A DNA stretch of 64,000 nt, taken from contig JACCES010000011.1 in assembly GCA_013416455.1 (NCBI GenBank), positions 98,762-162,761 on the forward strand. Direction: 5' to 3'. The DNA comes from Alcaligenaceae bacterium (GTDB lineage Bacteria > Pseudomonadota > Gammaproteobacteria > Burkholderiales > Burkholderiaceae_B). Below, piece after piece: positions 26,310 through 34,872 of the stretch. The translations under genes and the position numbers were made by a program. The notes under the pieces are model-generated. The model was given only the letters and a program-made list of their open reading frames with translations, was not told the DNA's origin and did not search any database. Numbering within the stretch: the first letter of the stretch is position 1; every line of letters starts with the position of its first letter.

Positions 26310-27278
26310 TCAGTCGACAGGTTTGAATTCGATGAGAGGTTGCCCTGTTTGTTCCAGCAATGGGCGCATTTCCTTGTAGCCGTCCGCCAATTTTTTGGCG
26401 TAGCCATCGCCTGACAGCCAAACGGGATCGATGCCCATATTGTTCAGTTTCTCAATAAGGTCAGGGTCGTTCGCGGCGGCTTCCAGTGCTTTTTCCAGAT
26501 GGTTCAGCACATTGTGCGGGGTGCCGGCGGGTGCCGCCAGCCCGAGCCAGGATTCTATTTGAATGTTATAGCCAGCCTCATTCATGGTAGGCATGTCAGG
26601 CAGGTCGTGCCAGCGGTCCGGGCTTACCGATGCCAGAAGCCTCACTTTTCCGGACTGCACGAAAGGCGTGATTTCCGAAGGAGTCTGTATCGTCGCGTGA
26701 ACTTGGTTGGATGCGACGGCCCCCACGCTTTCGGACCCCGATTTGTAGAGCACCTGCTCCAGTTTGGCGCCCGAGAGATTGGCCAGTTCGAAAAAGGCAA
26801 TATTGTTCGGCGCTCCTGGAACGCCAAAGAAAAATGGCTTGTCTGACGCTTTGGCCGCCTCCACGAACTCTTTGACGGACTTATAGGGCAAATCCGCATT
26901 TATCGCCAGGCCGTACCTGTATCGCCCAAAACCGCCAATGAAGTCGAAGTCTTTGACGGTATAGGGGACCTCCAGCAGGTGGGGGGTGATTGCTATGGCG
27001 GAATAAGTGATGATGCCTACGGTATAGCCGTCCGGTTTCTGACGGGACAGGAAGGCGGGACCCAGGGTCGCCTGTCCTCCGGGCCGGTTCACCACGACAA
27101 CAGGTGCGCCCAGGTGCTTTTCGAAAGATTTGGCCAATAGGCGTGTGGCAACGTCGGTAACGCCGCCGGCTCCGTAATTCACGACAACCTGCACTTCTTT
27201 CTCAGGGTATTGGCTTGCGTAGGCTTGCGTCCCGAAGGCCACAGAGGCACAGCACAGTAATATGGAAAGAATTTTCAT
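26310..27278 (-). CDS. Bug/TctC-family periplasmic receptor 2
   Basis: A 322-residue Bug receptor: signal peptide to about AYASQ (residue 22), then VVVNYGAGGVTDVATRLLAK, VVVNRPGGQATLGPAFL, and the typical C-terminal lobe (LLASVSPDRWHDLPDMPTMNEAGY). It leads no permease genes; it runs with an SDR gene upstream of it, then a Zn-dehydrogenase and a ThDP enzyme, all minus strand, so the ligand is probably the substrate of these enzymes. Bug proteins bind small carboxylates or related molecules; the ligand is not predictable here. Confidence 0.9.
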   Translation of the reverse strand: MKILSILLCCASVAFGTQAYASQYPEKEVQVVVNYGAGGVTDVATRLLAKSFEKHLGAPVVVVNRPGGQATLGPAFLSRQKPDGYTVGIITYSAIAITPHLLEVPYTVKDFDFIGGFGRYRYGLAINADLPYKSVKEFVEAAKASDKPFFFGVPGAPNNIAFFELANLSGAKLEQVLYKSGSESVGAVASNQVHATIQTPSEITPFVQSGKVRLLASVSPDRWHDLPDMPTMNEAGYNIQIESWLGLAAPAGTPHNVLNHLEKALEAAANDPDLIEKLNNMGIDPVWLSGDGYAKKLADGYKEMRPLLEQTGQPLIEFKPVD

Positions 27279-27321
27279 GTTTTCTTGTCTCCTTGTCTTA
27301 CTTCAAAACGAAAGCTGAGAA

Positions 27322-28104
27322 TCAGCTCATGAATGCCCCGCCATTTACATCGATGGTGGCGCCTGTAATGAACCCCGCATCGTCCGATGCCAGGAATGAG
27401 ACGGTGCTCGATATATCCCGAGGTTGACCGAGACGGTTGACCGGGATTCTTTTGAGATATTGTGCGTTTGCCTCTTCCCCGGCCTCGGCGGCCATGGGGG
27501 TAATGATGCGGCCCGGGGCTATGCAGTTGACAGTGATGCCATCGGGGCCCGTTTCCGCGGCAAGTGCTCGCGAAAATGCAAGGATTCCTGCTTTTGAGGC
27601 CGCGTAATGGGCGCCGGCAATGGTCGACGCGGTTCTTCCGGCCTGTGACGACATGTTGATGATTCTTCCCCACTTGCGGGACTTCATGGAAGCGAGGCAC
27701 GCTTGTGAGCAGAAGAAGGTTCCCGTGAGGTTGATGCTGATGACACGCTGCCACTCTTCCGCATCCATTGACGCTACCGTTGCGCTTTTTCCATCATGCT
27801 TAGGCGAAATTCCGGCGTTATTGACCAGTATGTCGATGCCGCCGAACCGAGCCATGATCTGTCGGACGGCTTCATCCACGGCTTGGCGGTCCGATACATC
27901 CGCCGCCAATGCCATTACGCGGCCTTCTTCCGAACCGAGCTTCATGGCGGCCGCCTGCGTTTCCGCCGGGTCGATATCCAGAAGCACGACGTTGGCGCCA
28001 TCTTTGTGCAGACGTTCAGCAATTGAGAAACCAATGCCGCGCCTGGCGCCGGTGACCAGGGCGGTTCGCCCTTGCTGGGGAGGAGGGGGGGTGATTGTCT
28101 TCAT
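27322..28104 (-). CDS. Short-chain dehydrogenase/reductase (FabG-like)
   Basis: A 260-residue SDR with TGARRGIG near the N-terminus, NNAGISP, Ser in IINMSSQ, and Tyr-x3-Lys in YAASK; the triad is complete. An Arg-Arg in the glycine motif and the Asp after the second strand (LLDIDP) favour NAD(H). The C-terminus FITGATIDVNGGAFMS is typical. The ATG at 28104 is chosen because the upstream extension is unlike the family. It lies between the Bug receptor and the Zn-dehydrogenase, and probably oxidises or reduces the same class of compound. Confidence 0.9.
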   Translation of the reverse strand: MKTITPPPPQQGRTALVTGARRGIGFSIAERLHKDGANVVLLDIDPAETQAAAMKLGSEEGRVMALAADVSDRQAVDEAVRQIMARFGGIDILVNNAGISPKHDGKSATVASMDAEEWQRVISINLTGTFFCSQACLASMKSRKWGRIINMSSQAGRTASTIAGAHYAASKAGILAFSRALAAETGPDGITVNCIAPGRIITPMAAEAGEEANAQYLKRIPVNRLGQPRDISSTVSFLASDDAGFITGATIDVNGGAFMS

Positions 28105-28188
28105 ACGATGGCAAGAGGATTGACGGCCGAACCGAAGGAACCGGCCAGCCTGAAGGGCGGGCAAGCCGGCGCGGAGTGTCGATGCGCC

Positions 28189-29229
28189 CTATTCAGGCCG
28201 GAGAACCACTTTTGACACATTGCGTTCGAAGCAGCGCCGGAAGCCTTCTTCGGCGTCTCGCAAGCTCATTTCCATGGACACCATGGCTCTCACCGACGCC
28301 GGGTCCGTGGCGATGTGCCGGGCGATGATTTCCCAGGATTTACGGCGTGAACCATGGGCGGCGCGCAATTGCTGTTGATTTCGCACGAAAGATGTAAGGT
28401 CGAAACTCGCCGGACGAGCGTGTATGCCCGCGCTGACAAGTACGCCGCCCTTGCGCAGAATGGACAGCCCGTCGGAAATGCTGGTTTCGTGCCCGGTGGC
28501 CTCGATGACAACATCGGCGGTCGTCGAGCCCGTCAGCGCTCGAATGCCGTCTTTTAGCGATGATTCGGAGGCCAGATCGATAACGTCTGTGGCGCCGAGG
28601 GCAAGAGCGGTTTCCAAGCGGGGTTTATCGTTCATGCCCACCGCAATCACGCGAGTGGCTCCACGCCAGCGTGCGGCGCGCACAATCGCCTGGCCGATCG
28701 TTCCCGGCCCCAGAACGACCACGGTGTCGCCGGATGTGACTCCGCCGACCGCCGCGGCGTTGTCGCCAACGCTCAATGGTTCCAGCAGCGCCGCCAGTGT
28801 GAGGTCCGTGCCGGGAGCGAGTTTGATGCAATCGAGCGCCGGGGCGTTCACGAATCGGCTGAAAGCCCCGTCGCGGGTCAGACCCAGCGTCTTTTTATCC
28901 GTACACAGATGAACGTCGCCCCCGAGGCAGTTGGAGCATCGCAGGCAGCTGCCCGCCGGCATGACCGCCACCCGGTCGCCGATTGCGATATTCGTGACCC
29001 CTTCACCGGTGGCGACGACCTTTCCCGAAAATTCGTGGCCCAACGTCAATGGCAGGCGCGATCGCATGAAATCATAGCTCGTTCCCCATTGATATACGTG
29101 GAGATCCGAGCCGCAGATACCGGCGGCGTGTACTTGGATGGTGACGTCGCCCGGAGGTGGCGCGGACGGCGGCGGCACTTCTTCAATACTGATGCCGGTC
29201 GCCGGCCGCAATTTTCTGACAGCAAGCAT
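28189..29229 (-). CDS. Zinc-dependent medium-chain dehydrogenase (sorbitol/threonine dehydrogenase type)
   Basis: A 346-residue MDR enzyme. Catalytic zinc ligands are seen in AGICGSDLH and GHEFSG; structural zinc cysteines in GSCLRCSNCLGGDVHLC; the NAD-binding glycine motif is VVLGPGTIGQAIV. It oxidises a secondary alcohol or polyol with NAD. It is followed by the SDR and preceded by the ThDP enzyme, all on the minus strand under a shared upstream region with a GntR gene. Substrate unknown; polyol or vicinal diol is plausible. Confidence 0.9.
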   Translation of the reverse strand: MLAVRKLRPATGISIEEVPPPSAPPPGDVTIQVHAAGICGSDLHVYQWGTSYDFMRSRLPLTLGHEFSGKVVATGEGVTNIAIGDRVAVMPAGSCLRCSNCLGGDVHLCTDKKTLGLTRDGAFSRFVNAPALDCIKLAPGTDLTLAALLEPLSVGDNAAAVGGVTSGDTVVVLGPGTIGQAIVRAARWRGATRVIAVGMNDKPRLETALALGATDVIDLASESSLKDGIRALTGSTTADVVIEATGHETSISDGLSILRKGGVLVSAGIHARPASFDLTSFVRNQQQLRAAHGSRRKSWEIIARHIATDPASVRAMVSMEMSLRDAEEGFRRCFERNVSKVVLRPE

Positions 29230-29336
29230 GTCTTGTTCCTTTTTGCAGGCATATGTTCAGAAAAAAGACTTCATATGCCGGCGCGGGATGGGATGGCTGA
29301 CGGTAGGCCATCTTCAAATGGCCAGGCGGGAGCCGA

Positions 29337-31076
29337 TTAGTTGGATTCGTACCAGGTCACCGGGGGGAAGGCATCGGGGTCGGTCGCGACATCGATCAGG
29401 GTGATCCGCCCGGATTTGACGGCTTCATCCAGTGCGGGCCCCAGGCTGGCGACGTCTTCCACTCTGATGCCCGCCGCGCCTACAGCCCGTGCAATGGCCG
29501 CGTGATCCACATGGGCGAAGTCGCAGGCGTCGGTGTGGTCGCCGAACTTGATGTTTTCCGCGTGCTTCTGGTAGCCGAGGATGCCGTTGTTGAGAACGAT
29601 CAGGACCACCGGCAGCTTCATGCGTACCGCTGTTTCCAGTTCGGCCCATGCGTGCGCGAATCCGCCATCGCCCACGACACAGAACACGGTGGCGTCCGGC
29701 CGGGCAACCTTGGCGCCCAGCGCCATGGGCAGACCCCACCCCAGGCCGGCCAGGCCGCGTGGGGTAATGAACCGCATTCCGGCCTTGCGGGCCTGCAGGT
29801 AGTTTGCGATCCAGATGGAAGAATAGCTTGCATCGGCTACGACGATCGAGTCGTCCGTCAGGCGGCTGTCGAGTTCGGCCATGATGCGCTCGGGACGCAG
29901 CGGGGATGCCTTGCTGCTTGTCAGGTCATGAGCTTCCGCGAGATGAGTCGCCTTGCCTTCGGCGATCTTTTGTTCGACCGCGTCCCGTGCGGCCGCGCGT
30001 TTCGACAGGTCGCGGGCTTCGAGGGCCGCGATCAGCAGTTCCAGTGTCGTGCGGGCGTCTCCCGCGAGTCTGATCTCAGCTTCGTAGTTGCGCCCGATTT
30101 CCTGCGGGTCGATATCGATATGGATGTACTGGGCCTTGTCCGGATACAGCGTCCATGAATCCGTGCCGTTCTGATTTGTGCGGTTGCCGACGAGCACCAC
30201 GACGTCGGCATCGCTGATGAGAGGCCGCATATGGCGGGTCGAGCCATTATGGCCCATGAAGTACGAAGCAACCCCCAGCGACAAGGGATGCCGCTCGTCG
30301 ACCGAACCCTTGCCCATTACTGTCGTGGCGACAGGCAGATGCGCGAGTTCCTGCAACCGCGCCAGCGTCTCGGCGGCCCCGGAGGAATGCACGCCGCCCC
30401 CCGCGACAATGATCGGGTGCCGCGCCCGCGCAAGCAGATCGGCGGCCTGTTCGATATCGTTCCGCCCGGGGGCGGCCCTGTCCAGGGGATAGTGGCCCAA
30501 GGATTTCCGGCGCGGCGCCGCTGCGGGCTTGGGCTTCGCCAGCAACAGGTCGGCCGGCAGCAACAATGCGACGGGGCCGGGACGTCCCGATGTCGCGGCG
30601 GCGATCGCCATGTCCAGATAATCGTCTATGCGATTCGCGTCGATGACCCGGCGCACCCATTTGGTCACCGGGCGGAACATCGACTCGTGATCGAGTTCCT
30701 GGAAGGCATTGCGGTCCGTCTGGTCCCGGTTGACATCCTGTACCAGCGCCACGAGAGGAATCGACGCTTTAAGCGCCTCGCCCATAGGGGCTACCAGCAG
30801 CGCCGCGGCAGGTCCGTTCTGCGCGGTCACCACGCCGATCTTCCCGCTTACCCGCGCATAGGCGTCGGCCATGTATCCGCCCGTGTTTTCCTGCCGATAG
30901 GCGACTTGCGAGATGCCGGATTCCTTGCCGGCCAGATGCACCAGCGACGGCAGGCTCTGGCCGAATATATGTGTGACACCGTGCCTGGCCAAGCTGGCCG
31001 CAATGCGGTGGGCGACGGTGTCGGAGTGCAGTAAGCCCCGGGATTGAAGGGCTTTGTCGGCCGCGGGTGAGCGCAT
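29337..31076 (-). CDS. Thiamine diphosphate-dependent enzyme (acetolactate synthase family)
   Basis: A 579-residue three-domain ThDP enzyme. The catalytic Glu of the pyrimidine domain is in VAYRQENTGGYMADAYARVSG; the central domain has LARARHPIIVAGGGVHSSGA; the cofactor motif is VGDGGFAHAWAELETAVRMKLPVVLIVLNNG. Members include acetolactate synthase, glyoxylate carboligase, oxalyl-CoA and benzoylformate decarboxylases. No small regulatory subunit is adjacent, arguing for catabolism. ATG 31076 (MRSPAADK) is chosen over an upstream ATG that would run into the regulator promoter. First gene of the operon with ADH, SDR and Bug. Confidence 0.88.
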   Translation of the reverse strand: MRSPAADKALQSRGLLHSDTVAHRIAASLARHGVTHIFGQSLPSLVHLAGKESGISQVAYRQENTGGYMADAYARVSGKIGVVTAQNGPAAALLVAPMGEALKASIPLVALVQDVNRDQTDRNAFQELDHESMFRPVTKWVRRVIDANRIDDYLDMAIAAATSGRPGPVALLLPADLLLAKPKPAAAPRRKSLGHYPLDRAAPGRNDIEQAADLLARARHPIIVAGGGVHSSGAAETLARLQELAHLPVATTVMGKGSVDERHPLSLGVASYFMGHNGSTRHMRPLISDADVVVLVGNRTNQNGTDSWTLYPDKAQYIHIDIDPQEIGRNYEAEIRLAGDARTTLELLIAALEARDLSKRAAARDAVEQKIAEGKATHLAEAHDLTSSKASPLRPERIMAELDSRLTDDSIVVADASYSSIWIANYLQARKAGMRFITPRGLAGLGWGLPMALGAKVARPDATVFCVVGDGGFAHAWAELETAVRMKLPVVLIVLNNGILGYQKHAENIKFGDHTDACDFAHVDHAAIARAVGAAGIRVEDVASLGPALDEAVKSGRITLIDVATDPDAFPPVTWYESN

Positions 31077-31097
31077 GTCTCTCTCCTGATGAGGTGT

Positions 31098-31116
31098 TTT
31101 TATATATTCTATAAAA
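31098..31116. promoter_or_regulatory. AT-rich palindrome between ThDP enzyme and GntR gene
   Basis: TTTTATA-TATTC-TATAAAA (perfect 7-base arms) lies in the 107-base divergent gap, 22 bases upstream of the ThDP-enzyme start. It stands out in GC-rich surroundings. Position and symmetry suit an operator of the adjacent GntR/FCD regulator, overlapping a promoter. Confidence 0.5.
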
Positions 31117-31183
31117 TATAACATCATGTCAAGAAGGTCGCCGAGTGAAGTAAAATCCGGGCACACGTCAAGCGAGGCATCAT

Positions 31184-31900
31184 TTGTCCACTTCACACCC
31201 GTCCTCTCTACCCGTCCTGGATCAGGGCAGAATCGCTCATCTGAGCCTTTCGGCGTCGGTTCATCAGACCTTGCGCGAATGGCTCTCGGGGGGCGAACTC
31301 CTGCCCGGCCAGAAATTGACGGGCCGCGCGCTGGCCGAACGGCTTGGCGTCAGCCAGACGCCGGTGCGGGAAGCGATGCTGCAGCTCGTGGCCGAGCGCG
31401 CGCTTGACCTGAATCCCAACCGTTCGGTCACCGTACCGGTGTTGAACAGGGAAAAATTCGTTGAACTGCGTGATATGCGCGTGGTGCTGGAAGGGCTTGC
31501 CGTGCGCTGCGCTGTGCAGAACTGCGTGGAAATGGAAGATTGTTCAGGCGTGCTCGACACCATTTCAGAACTGCACGGCCGCATGTCCGCCGCCAAACAG
31601 CGTGGGGACTACAGCAGCACCATGAAGCTGAATCGCACCTTGCATTTCATGGTCTATGGGCTCAGCGGTCGCCACGAGCTGGTGGCAATGATCCAGTCGC
31701 TATGGGCGCGAACGGGTCCGTATCTCAATTTTCTCTATCAGCAGGGAAGCCCGGCGGCTCCTGAGCCTCATCCGCATGAGACCCTTCTGTACGCTCTGCG
31801 CAAGGGCGATGCCGATCTGGCTGAAGAAGCGATCCGGCGGGACATCCTGGATGGGGGCAAGGCGGTTCTCGACGCCTTGCCCTCGGGCGGCCGCCCGTAG
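31184..31900 (+). CDS. GntR family transcriptional regulator (FCD domain)
   Basis: A 238-residue regulator with an N-terminal winged helix (LTGRALAERLGVSQTPVREAMLQL, the hallmark VSxTPVREA) and an all-helical FCD effector domain with metal-type His/Asp residues (RTLHFMVYGLSGRHELV). No ATG fits; TTG at 31184 with a GAGG site six bases upstream is preferred. It diverges from the ThDP enzyme-ADH-SDR-Bug operon and very likely represses it until the substrate is present. Confidence 0.9.
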   Translation: MSTSHPSSLPVLDQGRIAHLSLSASVHQTLREWLSGGELLPGQKLTGRALAERLGVSQTPVREAMLQLVAERALDLNPNRSVTVPVLNREKFVELRDMRVVLEGLAVRCAVQNCVEMEDCSGVLDTISELHGRMSAAKQRGDYSSTMKLNRTLHFMVYGLSGRHELVAMIQSLWARTGPYLNFLYQQGSPAAPEPHPHETLLYALRKGDADLAEEAIRRDILDGGKAVLDALPSGGRP

Positions 31901-31909
31901 CATCCGCTC

Positions 31910-33418
31910 TCAGTCCAGTGCTGATTGCTCCAGAGTCTTCATCAGCACGTCCACCTTGTCGATGGACTCCCGGTACTCGGCCCGCCAGTCCGAGTCCATG
32001 ACGATGCCGCCGCCGCCCCAGCAGCTGATTCGCCCATTCCGGGCCAGCAGGCTGCGGATGGTGATGGAACTGTCCATCTCGCCCCGGCTGTCCACGTAGA
32101 GCAGCGAGCCGCAATACAGGCTGCGGCGATGGGGTTCCAGCTCGTCGATGATCTGCATGGCGCGGATCTTGGGGGCGCCCGTGATGGAGCCGCCGGGAAA
32201 GCTGCCGGCCAGTAGATCGAAGGCATCCAGCCCGTCCGCCAGTTCGGCCCGTATGCTGCTGACCAGGTGATGCACGTTCGGATAGCTTTCCAGGCTGAAC
32301 AGCTCGGGCACGTGCACGGAGCCGATGCGGCTTGAGCGGCCGATGTCGTTGCGCAGCAGGTCGACGATCATCAGGTTCTCGGCGCGATCCTTGATGCTGT
32401 CGCGCAGCTGCTCGGCAAGCAGCCGGTCGTTCTCCGGCGTGTGGCCGCGCGGCCGCGTACCTTTGATCGGGCGGGCCTCGATCTGCCGCTGCCGCAGGCG
32501 GATGAACCGCTCCGGCGACAGGCTGAGAACGGCATCGTCGCCGCCCAGATTCAGATAGCCGGAGAACGGCGTGGGGCAGGCCCGGCGCAGGGCGCTGTAG
32601 GCCCGCCAGGGGTCGCCGCGGTAGCCGGCCTGGAAGCGCTGGGTGTAGTTCACCTGATAGCAGTCGCCGGCCTGAATGTATTGGTGGATGCGGTCGATGG
32701 CGCGACGGTAGCTGTCCTGATCGATGGCCGGCCGGAATTCGCCGGTCAGGGAAAAGCCGGAAGCTTCGCACCCGGACCCAAGCTCCGGGCCCGCGCACCG
32801 GCTTTCGTCAGCAGGCGATGGCGCGGCATGCAGCCGGGCCGCGAAGTCTTCCAGCGGCATCGCCGGAAGTTCTGTCGCGAAGCCGGCTTCCGGCGTGGCG
32901 GCGAAACATTCCGCAAGCATCCGGCGTTTTTCCGCCGGGCAGCGCGGGTGGAAGACCAACTGGCTGGTCTGTTGCCGATGGTCGCTGATCAATGCCCAGT
33001 CGTACAGGCCGAAGCGGGCGTCGGGCAGACCGATGTCATCGTTGTCCCGGCCGGCGGGGGCTTCGAGGCGGCGGCCGAAATCATAGGCCAGATAGCCCAG
33101 CAGGCCCCCGGCAAAGGGCAGGTCGCCCTCGCCCTCGCTCTCGCCCTCGCTCTCGCTCTCGCCCTCGCTCTCGAACCGGGCCGGGCTCAGCGCCCGCAGA
33201 CTGGCGCGCAGCCGCTCGAAGAAGGCCCAGCCAGGCTCGCCGTCGCGAGGGAGCAGTTCTTCCAGGGGCCAGGCGCTCAGGATGTCGTAGCGGCCGCGCT
33301 GTGCCGCCGGCCGGCCGCTGTCGAGCAGTATCGCTCCCGGCTGGCGGTGGATGCGCCGGAAGTAGACAGCCGGGTCGGCTCGATACGGTAGGGGGTGCTG
33401 CCGGCAGTACGGGGGCAT
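31910..33418 (-). CDS. pabB: Aminodeoxychorismate/anthranilate synthase component I (PabB-like)
   Basis: A 502-residue chorismate-utilising enzyme making 4-amino-4-deoxychorismate for folate (with PabA). Core motifs: QAGDCYQVNYTQRF, SLSPERFIRL, the KGTRPRG loop, ENLMIVDLLRNDIGR, and SFPGGSITGAPKIRAM (the PIKGT/PGGSITGAP pair is typical of PabB). The start at 33418 is preferred because it reaches the expected N-terminal strand (YRADPAVYF); earlier ATGs are possible. Odd feature: an acidic low-complexity stretch of Glu-Ser/Glu-Gly dipeptides near residue 85-100, encoded by a hexanucleotide repeat. No pabA is adjacent. Confidence 0.9.
   Translation of the reverse strand: MPPYCRQHPLPYRADPAVYFRRIHRQPGAILLDSGRPAAQRGRYDILSAWPLEELLPRDGEPGWAFFERLRASLRALSPARFESEGESESEGESEGEGDLPFAGGLLGYLAYDFGRRLEAPAGRDNDDIGLPDARFGLYDWALISDHRQQTSQLVFHPRCPAEKRRMLAECFAATPEAGFATELPAMPLEDFAARLHAAPSPADESRCAGPELGSGCEASGFSLTGEFRPAIDQDSYRRAIDRIHQYIQAGDCYQVNYTQRFQAGYRGDPWRAYSALRRACPTPFSGYLNLGGDDAVLSLSPERFIRLRQRQIEARPIKGTRPRGHTPENDRLLAEQLRDSIKDRAENLMIVDLLRNDIGRSSRIGSVHVPELFSLESYPNVHHLVSSIRAELADGLDAFDLLAGSFPGGSITGAPKIRAMQIIDELEPHRRSLYCGSLLYVDSRGEMDSSITIRSLLARNGRISCWGGGGIVMDSDWRAEYRESIDKVDVLMKTLEQSALD
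33122..33172. repeat. Hexanucleotide repeat inside pabB
   Basis: About eight tandem 6-base units of two types (CTCGCC and CTCGCT on the plus strand) encode alternating Glu-Ser and Glu-Gly. Unit length is a multiple of three, so slippage would change linker length without a frameshift. The position is an N-terminal loop region of PabB. Confidence 0.85.
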
Positions 33419-33584
33419 TGAAAAGATGCGATGAAACAGATCGGGATAACGGCGCATCTTCCCAGCTACCGGTCGGACATGCAAGGCCCGCCAAGGCCCG
33501 CCGGCCGCAAGCGGCACTGTCGGGCGCCGCAACGCTTGGTACGGTGGCCGCCCACCCGCCCGGGTAAGGGGTTGGCCGGTCTGG

Positions 33585-34793
33585 CTAGTCGGGCCGCCCG
33601 CCCAGATACCGCTCGAAATGGCTGGTGGGCGACAGTGTTGCCAATTGCTCAACGCTCATGTCCGCGGCCTTCGTCAGCCCCAGCATGGCGCAATCGCGCG
33701 CCACTTCCGTCGCCAGCAGTTCGATGGCCCGGCGCACGCCCGGTTCGCCGCCGACGGCGGCGGCAAAGCCGAAGGGCCGGCCGATGAAGACGAAGCGGGC
33801 GCCCAGCCCCAGCGCCTTCATGGCATCCGTCCCCCGGCGTATGCCGCTGTCCATCATGACCGGTACATCGGGGCAGGCCCGAACGATGCCGGGCAGGGCG
33901 AGCAGCGGCGGTATGGAGCCATCCAGCTGGCGGCCGCCGTGGTTGGATACGATGATGCCGTCAGCGCCTTCGCCCACGGCCCGGCGGGCGTCCTCGCGGT
34001 TCAGTATGCCCTTCAGGATCAGCTTGCCCCGCCAGGCCGCCCTGATGCGCCGCAGGTGTTCCCAGTTCAGGTGGCTGCGATCGGAAAAGTCGCGCAGCAC
34101 ATTGCGCGAGATGATGGGCGTGCCGCGCGTGGCATAGTTGTTTTCGAAATGGGGCATGCCGTGGCGCGCCACGGTTCTGAGCAGCGTGCCGAAAGTCCAG
34201 CGCGGGTGCATGATGCAGTCGGCCACCAGGCGCGGCGTGGGCCGCAGCGGCGTGGAGAAACCCGCGCGCACATTGTTTTCGCGGTTGGCCGCCACTGGTG
34301 TGTCGACGGTGATGACCAGCTTCTGGAAACCGGCGCGGGCCGCCCGCTCGACCAGGGCGTCGATCTGTTCCTGTGTGCCGGGCAGGTAGGCCTGGAACCA
34401 GATGTTCGAACCGATGGGGGCGATTTCTTCCATGCGGATCAAGGAAGAACCGCTCATGATCATGGGGATGCCGGCCTGTTGCGCGGCGCGCGCCAGTACG
34501 TCATCGCCCCGGTAGGCGGAGATCGCGCTGATGCCCATGGGAGCGATGCCGAAGGGGGCGGCGTGGCTGTCCCCCCACAGTGTCGTCGAGATGTCCACCC
34601 GCGATACATCGCGCATCACGCGCGGCACGAAGCCCAGTTCGTCGAATACCGCCCGGTTTTGCGCCAGCGAGGCGTTCGTCTCGACTCCGCCGGACACATA
34701 GGCGTACATGAAGGCGGGCAGATAGCGCCGTGCGGCGGCGGAAAAATCGTCCAGGCACAGCAGGCTGTCCAGTTTCTTCTTGGAATAAAGCAT
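33585..34793 (-). CDS. FMN-dependent alpha-hydroxyacid dehydrogenase (LldD-like)
   Basis: A 402-residue flavoenzyme of the lactate oxidase / glycolate oxidase / mandelate dehydrogenase family. The catalytic His and Arg lie in the signature SNHGGRQLDGS; PFGIAPMGISAISAYRGD, WFQAYLPG and VITVDTPV mark the barrel strands; GIRRGTDAMKALGLGARFVFIGRPF binds the FMN phosphate. It oxidises an L-2-hydroxyacid to a 2-oxo acid, passing electrons to quinone or oxygen. ATG 34793 is used. Next upstream is a D-2-hydroxyacid dehydrogenase gene, so the two may handle both stereoisomers of one substrate. Confidence 0.9.
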   Translation of the reverse strand: MLYSKKKLDSLLCLDDFSAAARRYLPAFMYAYVSGGVETNASLAQNRAVFDELGFVPRVMRDVSRVDISTTLWGDSHAAPFGIAPMGISAISAYRGDDVLARAAQQAGIPMIMSGSSLIRMEEIAPIGSNIWFQAYLPGTQEQIDALVERAARAGFQKLVITVDTPVAANRENNVRAGFSTPLRPTPRLVADCIMHPRWTFGTLLRTVARHGMPHFENNYATRGTPIISRNVLRDFSDRSHLNWEHLRRIRAAWRGKLILKGILNREDARRAVGEGADGIIVSNHGGRQLDGSIPPLLALPGIVRACPDVPVMMDSGIRRGTDAMKALGLGARFVFIGRPFGFAAAVGGEPGVRRAIELLATEVARDCAMLGLTKAADMSVEQLATLSPTSHFERYLGGRPD

Positions 34794-34872
34794 GGGTGGC
34801 GGGCCGCATAGGCGGCCTTTCAGGTCTGTCGGACGGCGGATGCCGTTGCGGGGTTGAAGGAATGCCGCGGCT

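Noticed and set aside
33122..33172. Possible CRISPR or minisatellite
   Set aside because: Six-base units without spacers, inside a clear coding frame. No CRISPR array was seen anywhere in the window.
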